Assembly: GCA_937926265.1 (NCBI GenBank)
Contig: CALAZS010000110.1
Span: 1-6,362, forward strand
DNA: 6,362 bases
Source: an uncultured Gammaproteobacteria bacterium
Lineage (GTDB): Bacteria > Pseudomonadota > Gammaproteobacteria > Chromatiales > Chromatiaceae
Direction: 5' to 3'
Positions 1 to 6,089 of this stretch are shown one piece after another. Below the pieces are notes generated by a model that did no database searches, was not told the origin of the DNA, and worked only from the letters and a program-made list of their open reading frames with translations. Each line of letters starts with the position of its first letter. The first letter of the stretch is position 1. The translations under genes and the position numbers were made by a program.

Positions 1-69
1 GGTAAAGCCTTGTTTGGTTGTGATTATGTCAATAAAAATGCTTTACTCAGCCAAATACTGGCTGTATAA
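1..69 (+). CDS. Possible 3' end of an upstream gene (partial, unrecognised)
   Basis: Reading from base 1, frame 1 is open for 22 codons and stops at TAA 67-69, seven bases before the ihfB start. That spacing would suit an operon with ihfB. The deduced tail reads GKALFGCDYVNKNALLSQIL then AV. I do not recognise it; it does not look like the end of ribosomal protein S1, whose gene often precedes ihfB. A second frame is also open over most of this stretch, and 22 open codons can easily occur by chance, so this may simply be a leader region. Confidence 0.25.
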   Translation, partial: GKALFGCDYVNKNALLSQILAV

Positions 70-76
70 GTGAGTA

Positions 77-355
77 ATGGTTAAATCTGAATTAATTCAA
101 AGACTTGCTGATCAACAGCCTCAACTCTCAGAAAGCGATGTTGAGTTTGCTGTAAATATTTTGCTTGATGACATTACAAATGCGCTTCAAAACCGTGAAA
201 GGGTGGAGATAAGAGGCTTTGGTGCTTTTACTGCTCGCAAAAGACCAGCGAAGATGGCTCGAAATCCGAAGACGGGCGAGAAAGTGTATAAACCAGAAAG
301 CTATGTGCCGTTCTTTAAAGCAGGCAAAGTGCTACAGGAAATCATCGCAGGTTAA
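77..355 (+). CDS. ihfB: Integration host factor subunit beta
   Basis: This is a 92-residue nucleoid protein of the HU/IHF family. IHF-beta pairs with IHF-alpha to bend DNA sharply at specific sites, acting in recombination, replication and transcription. The N-terminal helical part (about 1-40) is followed by the beta-saddle motif ERVEIRGFGAF (41-51), the DNA-arm motif RNPKTGEKV (62-70) with the intercalating proline P64, and the C-terminal YVPFFKAGK (76-84). E44 and R46 sit at the positions used by E. coli IHF-beta for sequence-specific contacts, which separates it from HU and from IHF-alpha. Length is close to the E. coli protein (94 residues, from memory). The ATG at 77 is the only start fitting the family N-terminus (MxKSELI). 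The ribosome site is weak, with a purine-rich AAGTGAG just upstream. The next gene is convergent, so lapA, which often follows ihfB, is absent here. Confidence 0.93.
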   Translation: MVKSELIQRLADQQPQLSESDVEFAVNILLDDITNALQNRERVEIRGFGAFTARKRPAKMARNPKTGEKVYKPESYVPFFKAGKVLQEIIAG

Positions 356-397
356 AGTGCTCATTCAGAGTCATACTTATTTGGAATGAGGAACTTT
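354..397. terminator. Candidate bidirectional terminator hairpin between convergent genes
   Basis: CTCATTC (360-366) pairs with GAATGAG (384-390). Outside a small internal bulge, AAAGT (354-358) pairs with ACTTT (393-397). The loop is 17 bases. The structure overlaps the last bases of the ihfB stop codon and the first bases of the opposing GGDEF-EAL stop codon, which is the expected place for a shared terminator. The stem is AT-rich and the T-tracts are short (CTTTAATTAAT on the plus strand), so it may be weak or need Rho. Confidence 0.5.
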
Positions 398-2474
398 AAT
401 TAATATCAGAGTCTGAAATATTATCTTTAAGATAATCCAATAGATTATTGTAAGATAAGGGAGGGCTATAATAATAACCCTGTATCACATCACATCCATT
501 TTCAGTCAAAAACTTCAGCTGCGCTTCAGTTTCGACACCTTCTGCAATCACTTTTAAATCAAGAGCATGAGCCATCAGGATTGTTGCAATAACCAACTCT
601 TGGTCGGATTTTGAGGTTTCTAAATCCTGAACAAAATTTTTATCAATTTTAATTACGTCAAAGGGAAATCTTCTTAGATAGTTTAATGAAGAATAGCCCG
701 TGCCAAAGTCATCCATGGCAATTCTTATATCCTTGCTGTTTAATTGTTCAAGAGTACGGATAATTAAATCATTTTCCTGAAGTAAAAGGCTTTCAGTAAT
801 TTCAACTTCGAAACAATTTGCTTCGAATTGATAATTATTTAACTGTTCCTCAATAAATTCCAGTAAATTATTTTCACGAAATTGGGCAGGTGATAAATTA
901 ACAGCTAAAGAAAATTTTGAATTGAACGTTTTGTTAATTTGGGTAATAAAGTTTAGCGACTGCTTAATGATGCATTTTCCAATTTCAATGATTAAACCAG
1001 TTTGCTCCGCAATAGGTATGAATTCTTCTGGGGATATCTTGCCAAGATCTGAATTGTTCCATCTTGCTAATGCTTCAAATCCTACTATTTCAATTGGGTC
1101 GGCTTTATATTTTGGCTGGAAGACAACTTCTAATTCATTTTTTTCTAGTGCTAAAACCAGATTCTCTTCAATTTCCAGTCGTCTCTTAACGGTTTTATAC
1201 ATTTCTTCCGAATGAAATGAATAAATATTTTTACCTGATACTTTTGAGTGATACATGGCTGTATCTGCCTTTTTTAAAAGTTCAGATGAGCTCTCTCCAT
1301 CATCGGGGTAAAAAGAAATACCAATACTTGCAGATAAATTAAAATCTTTTCCATCTATATCAAAAGGCTTGTGAAACTGGGAGATTATTGTTTCGGCTAA
1401 TGGCTGTGCGTCAATGACTGAATCTAAATTTCCAAATACTCCGATAAATTCATCCCCTCCTAGTCTGCCTATAGTGTCTTCAGCACGAACTTTGGATTTT
1501 AGTTGTTTGCCAATACATTTTAAAATTTTGTCACCTACATCATGGCCAAGGGTATCATTAAATTTCTTGAAATCGTCCAAGTCTATAAACATGACAGCAA
1601 CTAAATGATTATATCTATTGGCTTCAAGGATTAATTGATTCAATCTATCTACTGAAAGATAGCGGTTTGGTAAACCTGTGAGCGCATCATGGTTTGCCTG
1701 GTGAGATAATAATTCTTCAGCTTCAATTCGTTTACTAATTGAACTTTCAAGAACATTTTTTAAATTCTGAATTTCTTTCGGTAATTTTTTAGTAGTTTCA
1801 AAATTTACTTCATTGCCATTGCCATATTTTTCAATCAATTTGATAAAAACATCTAATGGTTTGGTGACTAAATTGCTAAAATAGAAACTGATAAAAACTA
1901 ATAAAAATGTAATGCCTATAGAAAAAGCCCAAAGCATATTATTTGAACTTTTATAGACATCTTGCAGTAAAGACACTTCTTTATAGCTTTGCTTAATATC
2001 TTTATCAATGTGCGGTGTTACTACAAACGTAAATTCCTCAACCATATTTTGTAGTTGGTTTTTAAGGCTATTAATATGAGCTTCGTTATTATTCTTTTTT
2101 AATGCCAGTAAGTATTCGGCCACTAATCGATTATAATTTTCTGTGATATTTGATATTGAATCGTGCCTGTTTAAGTCTTGGTGATATAAGATATGTGTTG
2201 CTTGATATTCTGCTAATGCAGCTAAAGCCTTTTCAATATTTATCCTAACTTTTTCAGACGGATCGTTTTCATATATATCCAGCAAAAATTCTATACGGTA
2301 AAACTCTGTTGACATGCGGGCAAGCGCAACACTGCCTGGAAGAGACTTCTCAGCTACTCGCTTAAAAGTTTTGTTCGAATTTACCTGTATATAATTAGTT
2401 ACTAAAATGCTAAAAATGAGAGTAACAAGCGATATAAAAAGAAAGGAAATTAAAAACTTTAGCTTTATGCTCAT
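396..2474 (-). CDS. Membrane-anchored GGDEF-EAL protein (diguanylate cyclase / c-di-GMP phosphodiesterase)
   Basis: This 692-residue inner-membrane signalling enzyme should make and/or degrade cyclic di-GMP. TM1 is about residues 7-27. A mainly helical, probably periplasmic sensor region of about 150 residues follows (30-178). TM2 is about 181-202, then a HAMP-like linker starting at VTKPL (203-207) and a helical connector. In the GGDEF domain (about 258-422), DALTGLPNR (263-271) and the active site GGDEF (339-343) are intact. An RxxD inhibitory I-site (R330, D333) lies five residues before GGDEF. In the EAL domain (about 435-682), all expected metal and catalytic residues are visible: E467 of EAL, N526, E558 of EITE, D588-D589 of DDFGTG, K609, E645 of AEGVE and Q665. 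Both activities are therefore possible. The gene lies 7 bp after the substrate-binding protein gene and has no clear ribosome site of its own, suggesting translational coupling. Base composition is strongly AT-rich. The ligand and the net activity cannot be told from sequence. Confidence 0.93.
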   Translation of the reverse strand: MSIKLKFLISFLFISLVTLIFSILVTNYIQVNSNKTFKRVAEKSLPGSVALARMSTEFYRIEFLLDIYENDPSEKVRINIEKALAALAEYQATHILYHQDLNRHDSISNITENYNRLVAEYLLALKKNNNEAHINSLKNQLQNMVEEFTFVVTPHIDKDIKQSYKEVSLLQDVYKSSNNMLWAFSIGITFLLVFISFYFSNLVTKPLDVFIKLIEKYGNGNEVNFETTKKLPKEIQNLKNVLESSISKRIEAEELLSHQANHDALTGLPNRYLSVDRLNQLILEANRYNHLVAVMFIDLDDFKKFNDTLGHDVGDKILKCIGKQLKSKVRAEDTIGRLGGDEFIGVFGNLDSVIDAQPLAETIISQFHKPFDIDGKDFNLSASIGISFYPDDGESSSELLKKADTAMYHSKVSGKNIYSFHSEEMYKTVKRRLEIEENLVLALEKNELEVVFQPKYKADPIEIVGFEALARWNNSDLGKISPEEFIPIAEQTGLIIEIGKCIIKQSLNFITQINKTFNSKFSLAVNLSPAQFRENNLLEFIEEQLNNYQFEANCFEVEITESLLLQENDLIIRTLEQLNSKDIRIAMDDFGTGYSSLNYLRRFPFDVIKIDKNFVQDLETSKSDQELVIATILMAHALDLKVIAEGVETEAQLKFLTENGCDVIQGYYYSPPLSYNNLLDYLKDNISDSDIN

Positions 2475-2481
2475 ATGTTAA

Positions 2482-3252
2482 TTATTTAACAAATCCATGT
2501 TTCTTAAAAATAGACCGTCCCTCATCAGATGAGGCATATCGTAGAAACTTATCACTCAATTCTGAATTTATCGAGGTTGAAAGTGAGGCTACGAAAACTT
2601 TTTTTGGTTTATTTAATGAATCAGGTATGGTTACTTCTGTAAGCCCCTCAGCAATATCCCATTCCATCATGTCTCTCCAAATTAAGGCGGCATCAACTTC
2701 ATTTTTTGCAACAAGCTGGATTAATTCATTTACTGTAGAAGCAGTTATAACGATGTTCTGATTTGATTTTATTTCCAAATCAGCATTGTTTAAAATTTCT
2801 TCCGATATTCGTCCAATAGCAGCCATTCTCTTATTGCCAACAGCAATTCGCACACCGGGTTTAAATAGATCTTCGAAGTTTTTTATTTCTTTTGATTTTT
2901 TTGAAGAAACAATAAAAGTTGGAACGTGGTAAGCAACAAATTCACTATGAGAAATCAAGTCTTTACCGTCTTTAATGTATGCTTCTGACCCTGGGATATA
3001 AATGTCACCTTTATGAGTTTTTTTAATTGTATCAAGCAGTGTTTTACTGCCTGCGTATACTACTGATACCGATATCCCTTCACGATTTTCAAAGTTTTCG
3101 ATTATTTCATCTACGGCAAACTTTAATCCTTTGCCCGAATAAACGATCAAATTTTCAGGTTGTTGGGTACAGCCCATCGTAAAAGTTAGTAAGAGGAAAA
3201 ATAAGCTCGTAATTACCAATTTTGAAAATTTATTTTTGAAAAACAGATGCAT
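2482..3252 (-). CDS. ModA-like periplasmic substrate-binding lipoprotein, probable sensor partner of the GGDEF-EAL protein
   Basis: This 256-residue protein has the fold of molybdate-binding ModA-type proteins (type II periplasmic binding fold). A positively charged N-terminus and hydrophobic stretch (about 11-27) end in TMGC, so C28 is a likely lipidated cysteine, although T at -3 is atypical. ModA-like landmarks in order are LIVYSGKGLK (35-44), VVYAGSKTLLDTI (64-76), GDIYIPGSEAYI (82-93), RIAVGN (135-140), EVDAALIW (185-192) and a C-terminal FKKHGF (249-254). By eye against remembered E. coli ModA, the oxyanion-contact serine of the first loop becomes G42 and the tyrosine near the hinge becomes W192, so the ligand may not be molybdate. 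No permease or ATPase gene is adjacent; the GGDEF-EAL gene follows directly. I infer that it binds a small ligand and signals to that enzyme rather than feeding a transporter. The start is supported by GTGAG (3264-3260) seven bases before the ATG. Confidence 0.82.
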   Translation of the reverse strand: MHLFFKNKFSKLVITSLFFLLLTFTMGCTQQPENLIVYSGKGLKFAVDEIIENFENREGISVSVVYAGSKTLLDTIKKTHKGDIYIPGSEAYIKDGKDLISHSEFVAYHVPTFIVSSKKSKEIKNFEDLFKPGVRIAVGNKRMAAIGRISEEILNNADLEIKSNQNIVITASTVNELIQLVAKNEVDAALIWRDMMEWDIAEGLTEVTIPDSLNKPKKVFVASLSTSINSELSDKFLRYASSDEGRSIFKKHGFVK

Positions 3253-3290
3253 TAGTTAACTCACATTGAGATATAGTTTTTTTATATATT

Positions 3291-3318
3291 AATATACTAT
3301 GTATATAGTATTGTTCAA
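3291..3318 (-). promoter_or_regulatory. Candidate promoter for the binding-protein/GGDEF-EAL pair
   Basis: On the minus strand, TTGAAC (3318-3313) and TATATT (3296-3291) lie 16 bases apart. They match the sigma-70 consensus boxes at 4/6 and 5/6 positions. The start codon is 38 bases further on. The region is so AT-rich that chance matches are common. The placement in the 69-bp gap after the cation transporter gene suggests the pair can be transcribed on its own. Confidence 0.45.
3294..3311. repeat. Perfect 7-bp inverted repeat within the candidate promoter (possible operator)
   Basis: ATACTAT (3294-3300) and ATAGTAT (3305-3311) are perfect inverted copies around a 4-base centre, GTAT. The palindrome fills the spacer between the proposed -35 and -10 boxes and runs into the -10 box, a position where a dimeric regulator could act. 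An alternative is a weak terminator for the preceding cation transporter gene, but the stem has only one G-C pair per arm, which argues against that. Confidence 0.4.
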
Positions 3319-3321
3319 TAA

Positions 3322-4011
3322 TCAGTTAATCTTTGAAATCGTCTTAACGTTCACGGATGTATCTGAGTCGCAATTTCCAGTATTACAGTCTCCAGTATCA
3401 AAGCAGGATTCCTCGGAAGCCAATTCTTTGCGTGCATCCTGAATTATTTGTTTAGCGCCATTTATTATCACAATAGCTATCAATGAACCAATAACAAGGT
3501 CAGGCCATCGGCTTTCAAGTACCCAGACTAAAACGCCACCAACAATAACTCCAGTGTTGGCAATTACGTCATTTTTAGAAAAGATCCAGCTGGCTCGCAT
3601 ATGCACCTCGCCATGCCTGTGCTTTTCTATCAATTTCAGGCAGATAATATTGGCTATCAGGGCAATGGACCCAACAATCATCATCAATGCCGATACCGGT
3701 TCACTGCCAACATATATTCGTCTTAATACATCCATTAAAATCAGCAGGCCTAATCCTAGCTGGAACCAGCCGGAAATTAATGCAGCATTGGCTTTCTGCT
3801 TCAGGGAACGACTGACAGCATACAAGCCAATGGCATAAACGATTGCATCGGCAAGCATATCCATGGCATCTGCAATAAGGCCGGTTGACTGCGCATACAA
3901 GCCAACTGCCAATTCCAGCAAAAACATTGTGGCATTAATAGCCAAAAGCTTGACCAGGACATGACTCTGGGATTTATCAGTGATTTCTACGTTACAATCG
4001 CAATTACTCAT
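3322..4011 (-). CDS. Short cation diffusion facilitator (CDF) family transporter with Cys-rich ends
   Basis: This 229-residue inner-membrane protein has about six membrane segments (roughly 17-39, 43-66, 77-97, 105-127, 147-165, 170-187). CDF proteins export divalent metals such as Zn2+, Co2+, Cd2+ or Mn2+ in exchange for protons. The TM2 signature GLIADAMDMLADA (44-56) gives the DxxxD metal pair D51 and D55. In TM5, SKNDVIANTGVIVGG (145-159) matches the usual 'D-A-L-G-S-x-G-V-I' region, with D148 as the metal Asp, but the residue four before it, usually His or Asp, is F144. The cytoplasmic C-terminal dimerisation domain of full-length CDFs (about 300 residues) is missing; the chain ends in an Asp/Cys-rich tail with C203, C209 and C214. 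C4 and C6 form a CDC at the N-terminus. These tails could bind thiol-seeking metals. I recall similar short 'cation transporter' proteins in other bacteria. The gene starts 30 bp after the flavoprotein gene and is probably co-transcribed with it. The transported metal is unknown. Confidence 0.85.
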   Translation of the reverse strand: MSNCDCNVEITDKSQSHVLVKLLAINATMFLLELAVGLYAQSTGLIADAMDMLADAIVYAIGLYAVSRSLKQKANAALISGWFQLGLGLLILMDVLRRIYVGSEPVSALMMIVGSIALIANIICLKLIEKHRHGEVHMRASWIFSKNDVIANTGVIVGGVLVWVLESRWPDLVIGSLIAIVIINGAKQIIQDARKELASEESCFDTGDCNTGNCDSDTSVNVKTISKIN

Positions 4012-4041
4012 AACATACAGCGCATTCGTCCTCGTTTGTGC

Positions 4042-5220
4042 TTAAACATACTGTCCGGCGCACCAGCCTGATGACCAGGCCCATTGGAAATTATAACCTC
4101 CCAGCCAACCGGTTACATCGACAACCTCTCCAATAAAATACAGGCCCGCAACGGCTTTGCTTTCCAGGGTTTTAGACGATAATTCATCTGTATCAATGCC
4201 TCCAACGGTGACCTCTGCGGTGCGGTAGCCTTCAGTGCCATTGGGCTTTATTTGCCAGTTATGAATCATATCCGTGAGGCGTTGCGTCTGTTGGTTCGAC
4301 AGAGCATTCACAGGTAAATCAAGCAGGTTGTTCTCGATAATGGATGTGATAAGGCGTTTCGGTAAATATTGCCCAAGAGCCGTTTTTACCTGTTGTTTTG
4401 ATGCCTGGTTTTTAAGATTGTTTAATTCTTCATCCAGGTCCATGCCGGGTAAAAGGTTTACATGCAGCGTTTCACCCGGCTTCCAATAGGACGATATCTG
4501 CAACATGGCCGGTCCACTTAAACCCCGATGAGTGAATAGAAGGTTTTCACGAAACGATTGGTGCTCTGTGCTTGCAATACAGTCAACAGCAATACCTGAA
4601 AGGGCAGAAAAGTGAGCCTTGTCTTTTTCATGCAATGTGAATGGAACTAGCCCGGCAACAGGCTGATTGACCTTGAGATCAAACTGTTCGGCAATTTTAT
4701 AACCAAAAGGCGTAGCCCCCATTTTAGGAATTGAAAGGCCACCCGTGGCAATTACCAAGGATGAGCAGTTAAAACTTCCACTGCTGGTTGTAAGTGCAAA
4801 CCCCGGATGCTGCCTGGTGACTTGTTCTATAGTTGTATTCACTTTGATAGTAACGTTTGCCTGATGGCATTCTGTTTCAAGCATGTCACGAATATCCCGG
4901 GCACTGTTGTTACAGAAAAGCTGCCCATGATCGCGCTCATGGTAAGGGATTTGGTAGGCCTCGATCATGGCAATAAAATCCCACTGACTAAATCGGCTTA
5001 GCGCAGATTTACAGAAATGCGGGTTTTTTGAAATAAAATTATCGGCAGTGACATCCTGATTGGTAAAGTTACAGCGTCCTCCACCTGAGATCAGGATTTT
5101 TTTACAGGTCTTTTCAGCATGATCCAGAACCAGCACACTGCGTCCACGTTTGCCGGCTTCTATGGCACACATAAGGCCCGAGGCACTGGCACCGATAATG
5201 ATGACATCATAATTATTCAT
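4042..5220 (-). CDS. yhiN: FAD-dependent NAD(P)/FAD oxidoreductase, YhiN/HI0933 (BaiN-like) family
   Basis: This 392-residue cytoplasmic flavoprotein has the usual length of the HI0933/YhiN family (COG2081). The N-terminal dinucleotide-binding fold starts with YDVIIIGASASGLMCAIEA (4-22), where GxSxxG replaces the common GxGxxG, and ends in an acidic VLD strand (31-33). The family signature KILISGGGRCNFTN (41-54) follows. IATGGLSIPKMGATPFGY (157-174) and FTHRGLSGPAML (229-240) lie in the middle. The C-terminal FAD-contact block GEVVDVTGWLGGYNFQWAWS (364-383) is complete. The family's physiological reaction is poorly defined; the BaiN name comes from bile-acid work in clostridia and should not be carried over here. 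GGA about 8-10 bases before the ATG supports the start. The gene is divergent from the Lon-domain gene and is followed after 30 bp by the CDF gene. GC content is clearly higher than in the GGDEF-EAL and binding-protein genes. Confidence 0.9.
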   Translation of the reverse strand: MNNYDVIIIGASASGLMCAIEAGKRGRSVLVLDHAEKTCKKILISGGGRCNFTNQDVTADNFISKNPHFCKSALSRFSQWDFIAMIEAYQIPYHERDHGQLFCNNSARDIRDMLETECHQANVTIKVNTTIEQVTRQHPGFALTTSSGSFNCSSLVIATGGLSIPKMGATPFGYKIAEQFDLKVNQPVAGLVPFTLHEKDKAHFSALSGIAVDCIASTEHQSFRENLLFTHRGLSGPAMLQISSYWKPGETLHVNLLPGMDLDEELNNLKNQASKQQVKTALGQYLPKRLITSIIENNLLDLPVNALSNQQTQRLTDMIHNWQIKPNGTEGYRTAEVTVGGIDTDELSSKTLESKAVAGLYFIGEVVDVTGWLGGYNFQWAWSSGWCAGQYV

Positions 5221-5300
5221 GATGGTTATCCATTTGTGCGCCTTTTCTGCAATGTGTTGTGTCCAAGGGATAAACTCGTATTAAAAAAACAGCAGTAATT

Positions 5301-5322
5301 TTTGGGTAATGTTTTACCCAAA
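5301..5322. promoter_or_regulatory. 9-bp inverted repeat in the divergent intergenic region (possible operator)
   Basis: TTTGGGTAA (5301-5309) and TTACCCAAA (5314-5322) are perfect inverted copies around TGTT. TAATT outside the left arm and ATTA outside the right arm extend the symmetry imperfectly. It lies between the divergently transcribed flavoprotein and Lon-domain genes. A possible minus-strand promoter for the flavoprotein gene, TTACCC (5309-5304) and TTTAAT (5285-5280) spaced by 18 bases, would overlap the left arm. No long T-run follows on either strand (only TTTTT before the left arm), so a terminator is less likely than an operator. I do not recognise the site as that of a known regulator. 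Confidence 0.5.
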
Positions 5323-5372
5323 TTAAGCTAAATTGCATGATTGAAGCAATTAAAACCTCTTTTTATTTTCTC

Positions 5373-5376
5373 AGGA
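5373..5376 (+). promoter_or_regulatory. Ribosome binding site deciding the Lon-domain gene start
   Basis: AGGA lies five bases before the ATG at 5382. The in-frame ATG at 5337 has no comparable purine-rich site and would add 15 residues (MIEAIKTSFYFLRIK) that do not resemble the family N-terminus. This favours translation from 5382. Confidence 0.65.
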
Positions 5377-5381
5377 TAAAG

Positions 5382-6038
5382 ATGAAACCCAAATATCCAC
5401 TTACGCAGCCATTTGACCAATTACCCAGGGAGCTGCCGATATATCCCATCGAAAATGCTCTGCTGCCTGGTGGTGAGTTACCAATCACAATTGATGGGCC
5501 GGATGAAATTTCACTGTTTCTCCATGCGCTGAGAACGGATCAGATGATTGGCATGATTCAACCTGATAAATCCTCACCAAATGGTATTTTCAGTGTTGGC
5601 TGTGCAGGCCGCATCCGCCAATATCGAGAAAGAAAGGATGGACGAATTAATGTCATGCTTACAGGTTTCTGCCGATACAGGGCCGTCGAAGAAATTGCAT
5701 CAGGTAATAATTTCAGGTCAGTAGTTGCTGACTGGAGTGATTATGCTTGTGATTACGAGGTGGCTAGGGTGCCTGATGAAGAAATTGATCTGTTTAAAAA
5801 GAAATTGGCGGATTATTTTACCCGCCACCAGATGCAGGTTGACTGGGAAGCGCTTAATAGGCCGGATATAGAAGAACTCGTCAATAACCTGGTGCTGGTT
5901 ATGAATTTAACCATTGAGGACAAGCAGCAGTTGCTTGAGTCGCAAACGGTTCAGCAGAGGATGGTATTGTTCACGAAATTGCTGGAAGGCAAGGCAACGC
6001 CAATCTGGACCGGTGGTGAAGGTGCTGCGGTTAATTAA
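5382..6038 (+). CDS. Lon N-terminal (substrate-binding) domain protein, stand-alone
   Basis: This 218-residue protein consists only of the Lon substrate-binding domain (PF02190-type), with no AAA+ ATPase or protease domain. Landmarks counted from the ATG at 5382 are LPRELPIYPIENALLPGGELP (14-34), which matches the LPxxLPIFPLxxALLPGGxLPL pattern, then CAGRIRQYRERKDGR (74-88), VMLTGFCRYR (91-100) and a helical C-terminal part with DWEALNRPDIEELVN (154-168) and EDKQQLLES (179-187). In related proteins the role is unknown; a protein-binding or adaptor job is only an inference from the Lon domain. An upstream in-frame ATG at 5337 would give 233 residues, but the ribosome site favours 5382. The gene is divergent from the flavoprotein gene. 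It ends inside a 12-bp tandem repeat, and no clear terminator hairpin is visible in the 51 bp before the convergent gene at 6090. Confidence 0.88.
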   Translation: MKPKYPLTQPFDQLPRELPIYPIENALLPGGELPITIDGPDEISLFLHALRTDQMIGMIQPDKSSPNGIFSVGCAGRIRQYRERKDGRINVMLTGFCRYRAVEEIASGNNFRSVVADWSDYACDYEVARVPDEEIDLFKKKLADYFTRHQMQVDWEALNRPDIEELVNNLVLVMNLTIEDKQQLLESQTVQQRMVLFTKLLEGKATPIWTGGEGAAVN

Positions 6039-6050
6039 GCGGTTAAATAA
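6027..6050 (+). repeat. 12-bp tandem duplication at the stop codon of the Lon-domain gene
   Basis: GCGGTTAATTAA (6027-6038) is followed immediately by GCGGTTAAATAA (6039-6050), identical at 11 of 12 bases. The first unit encodes A-V-N-stop and the second A-V-K-stop in the same frame, so the duplication leaves a backup stop codon. Confidence 0.8.
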
Positions 6051-6089
6051 AAGATGAAAAATAAATCGCCTAAAACAATAAAGCACCAA

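Noticed and set aside
922..1608. Plus-strand open frames at 922-1215 and 1414-1608
   Set aside because: They lie opposite the GGDEF-EAL gene, whose motifs are continuous through this region. Their translations show no recognisable domain.
3554..3838. Plus-strand open frame opposite the CDF gene
   Set aside because: It is antisense to a well-supported transporter and has no plausible ribosome site or family features.
2482..4011. Metal-uptake operon interpretation joining the CDF transporter and the ModA-like protein
   Set aside because: CDF proteins export cations while ModA-type proteins bind anions. The 69-bp gap with a candidate promoter and the change in base composition separate the two, so a shared metal pathway is not supported.
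4274..5001. Plus-strand open frames at 4274-4489 and 4807-5001
   Set aside because: Both are antisense to the flavoprotein gene, which is complete from dinucleotide-binding motif to C-terminal FAD block.
5337..5381. Upstream ATG as start of the Lon-domain gene
   Set aside because: It has no ribosome site and adds 15 residues unlike the family. AGGA five bases before the ATG at 5382 supports the shorter form.
5907..6089. Minus-strand 60-codon frame overlapping the end of the Lon-domain gene
   Set aside because: It is antisense to the conserved C-terminal part of the Lon-domain protein, and its translation looks like a reverse shadow.
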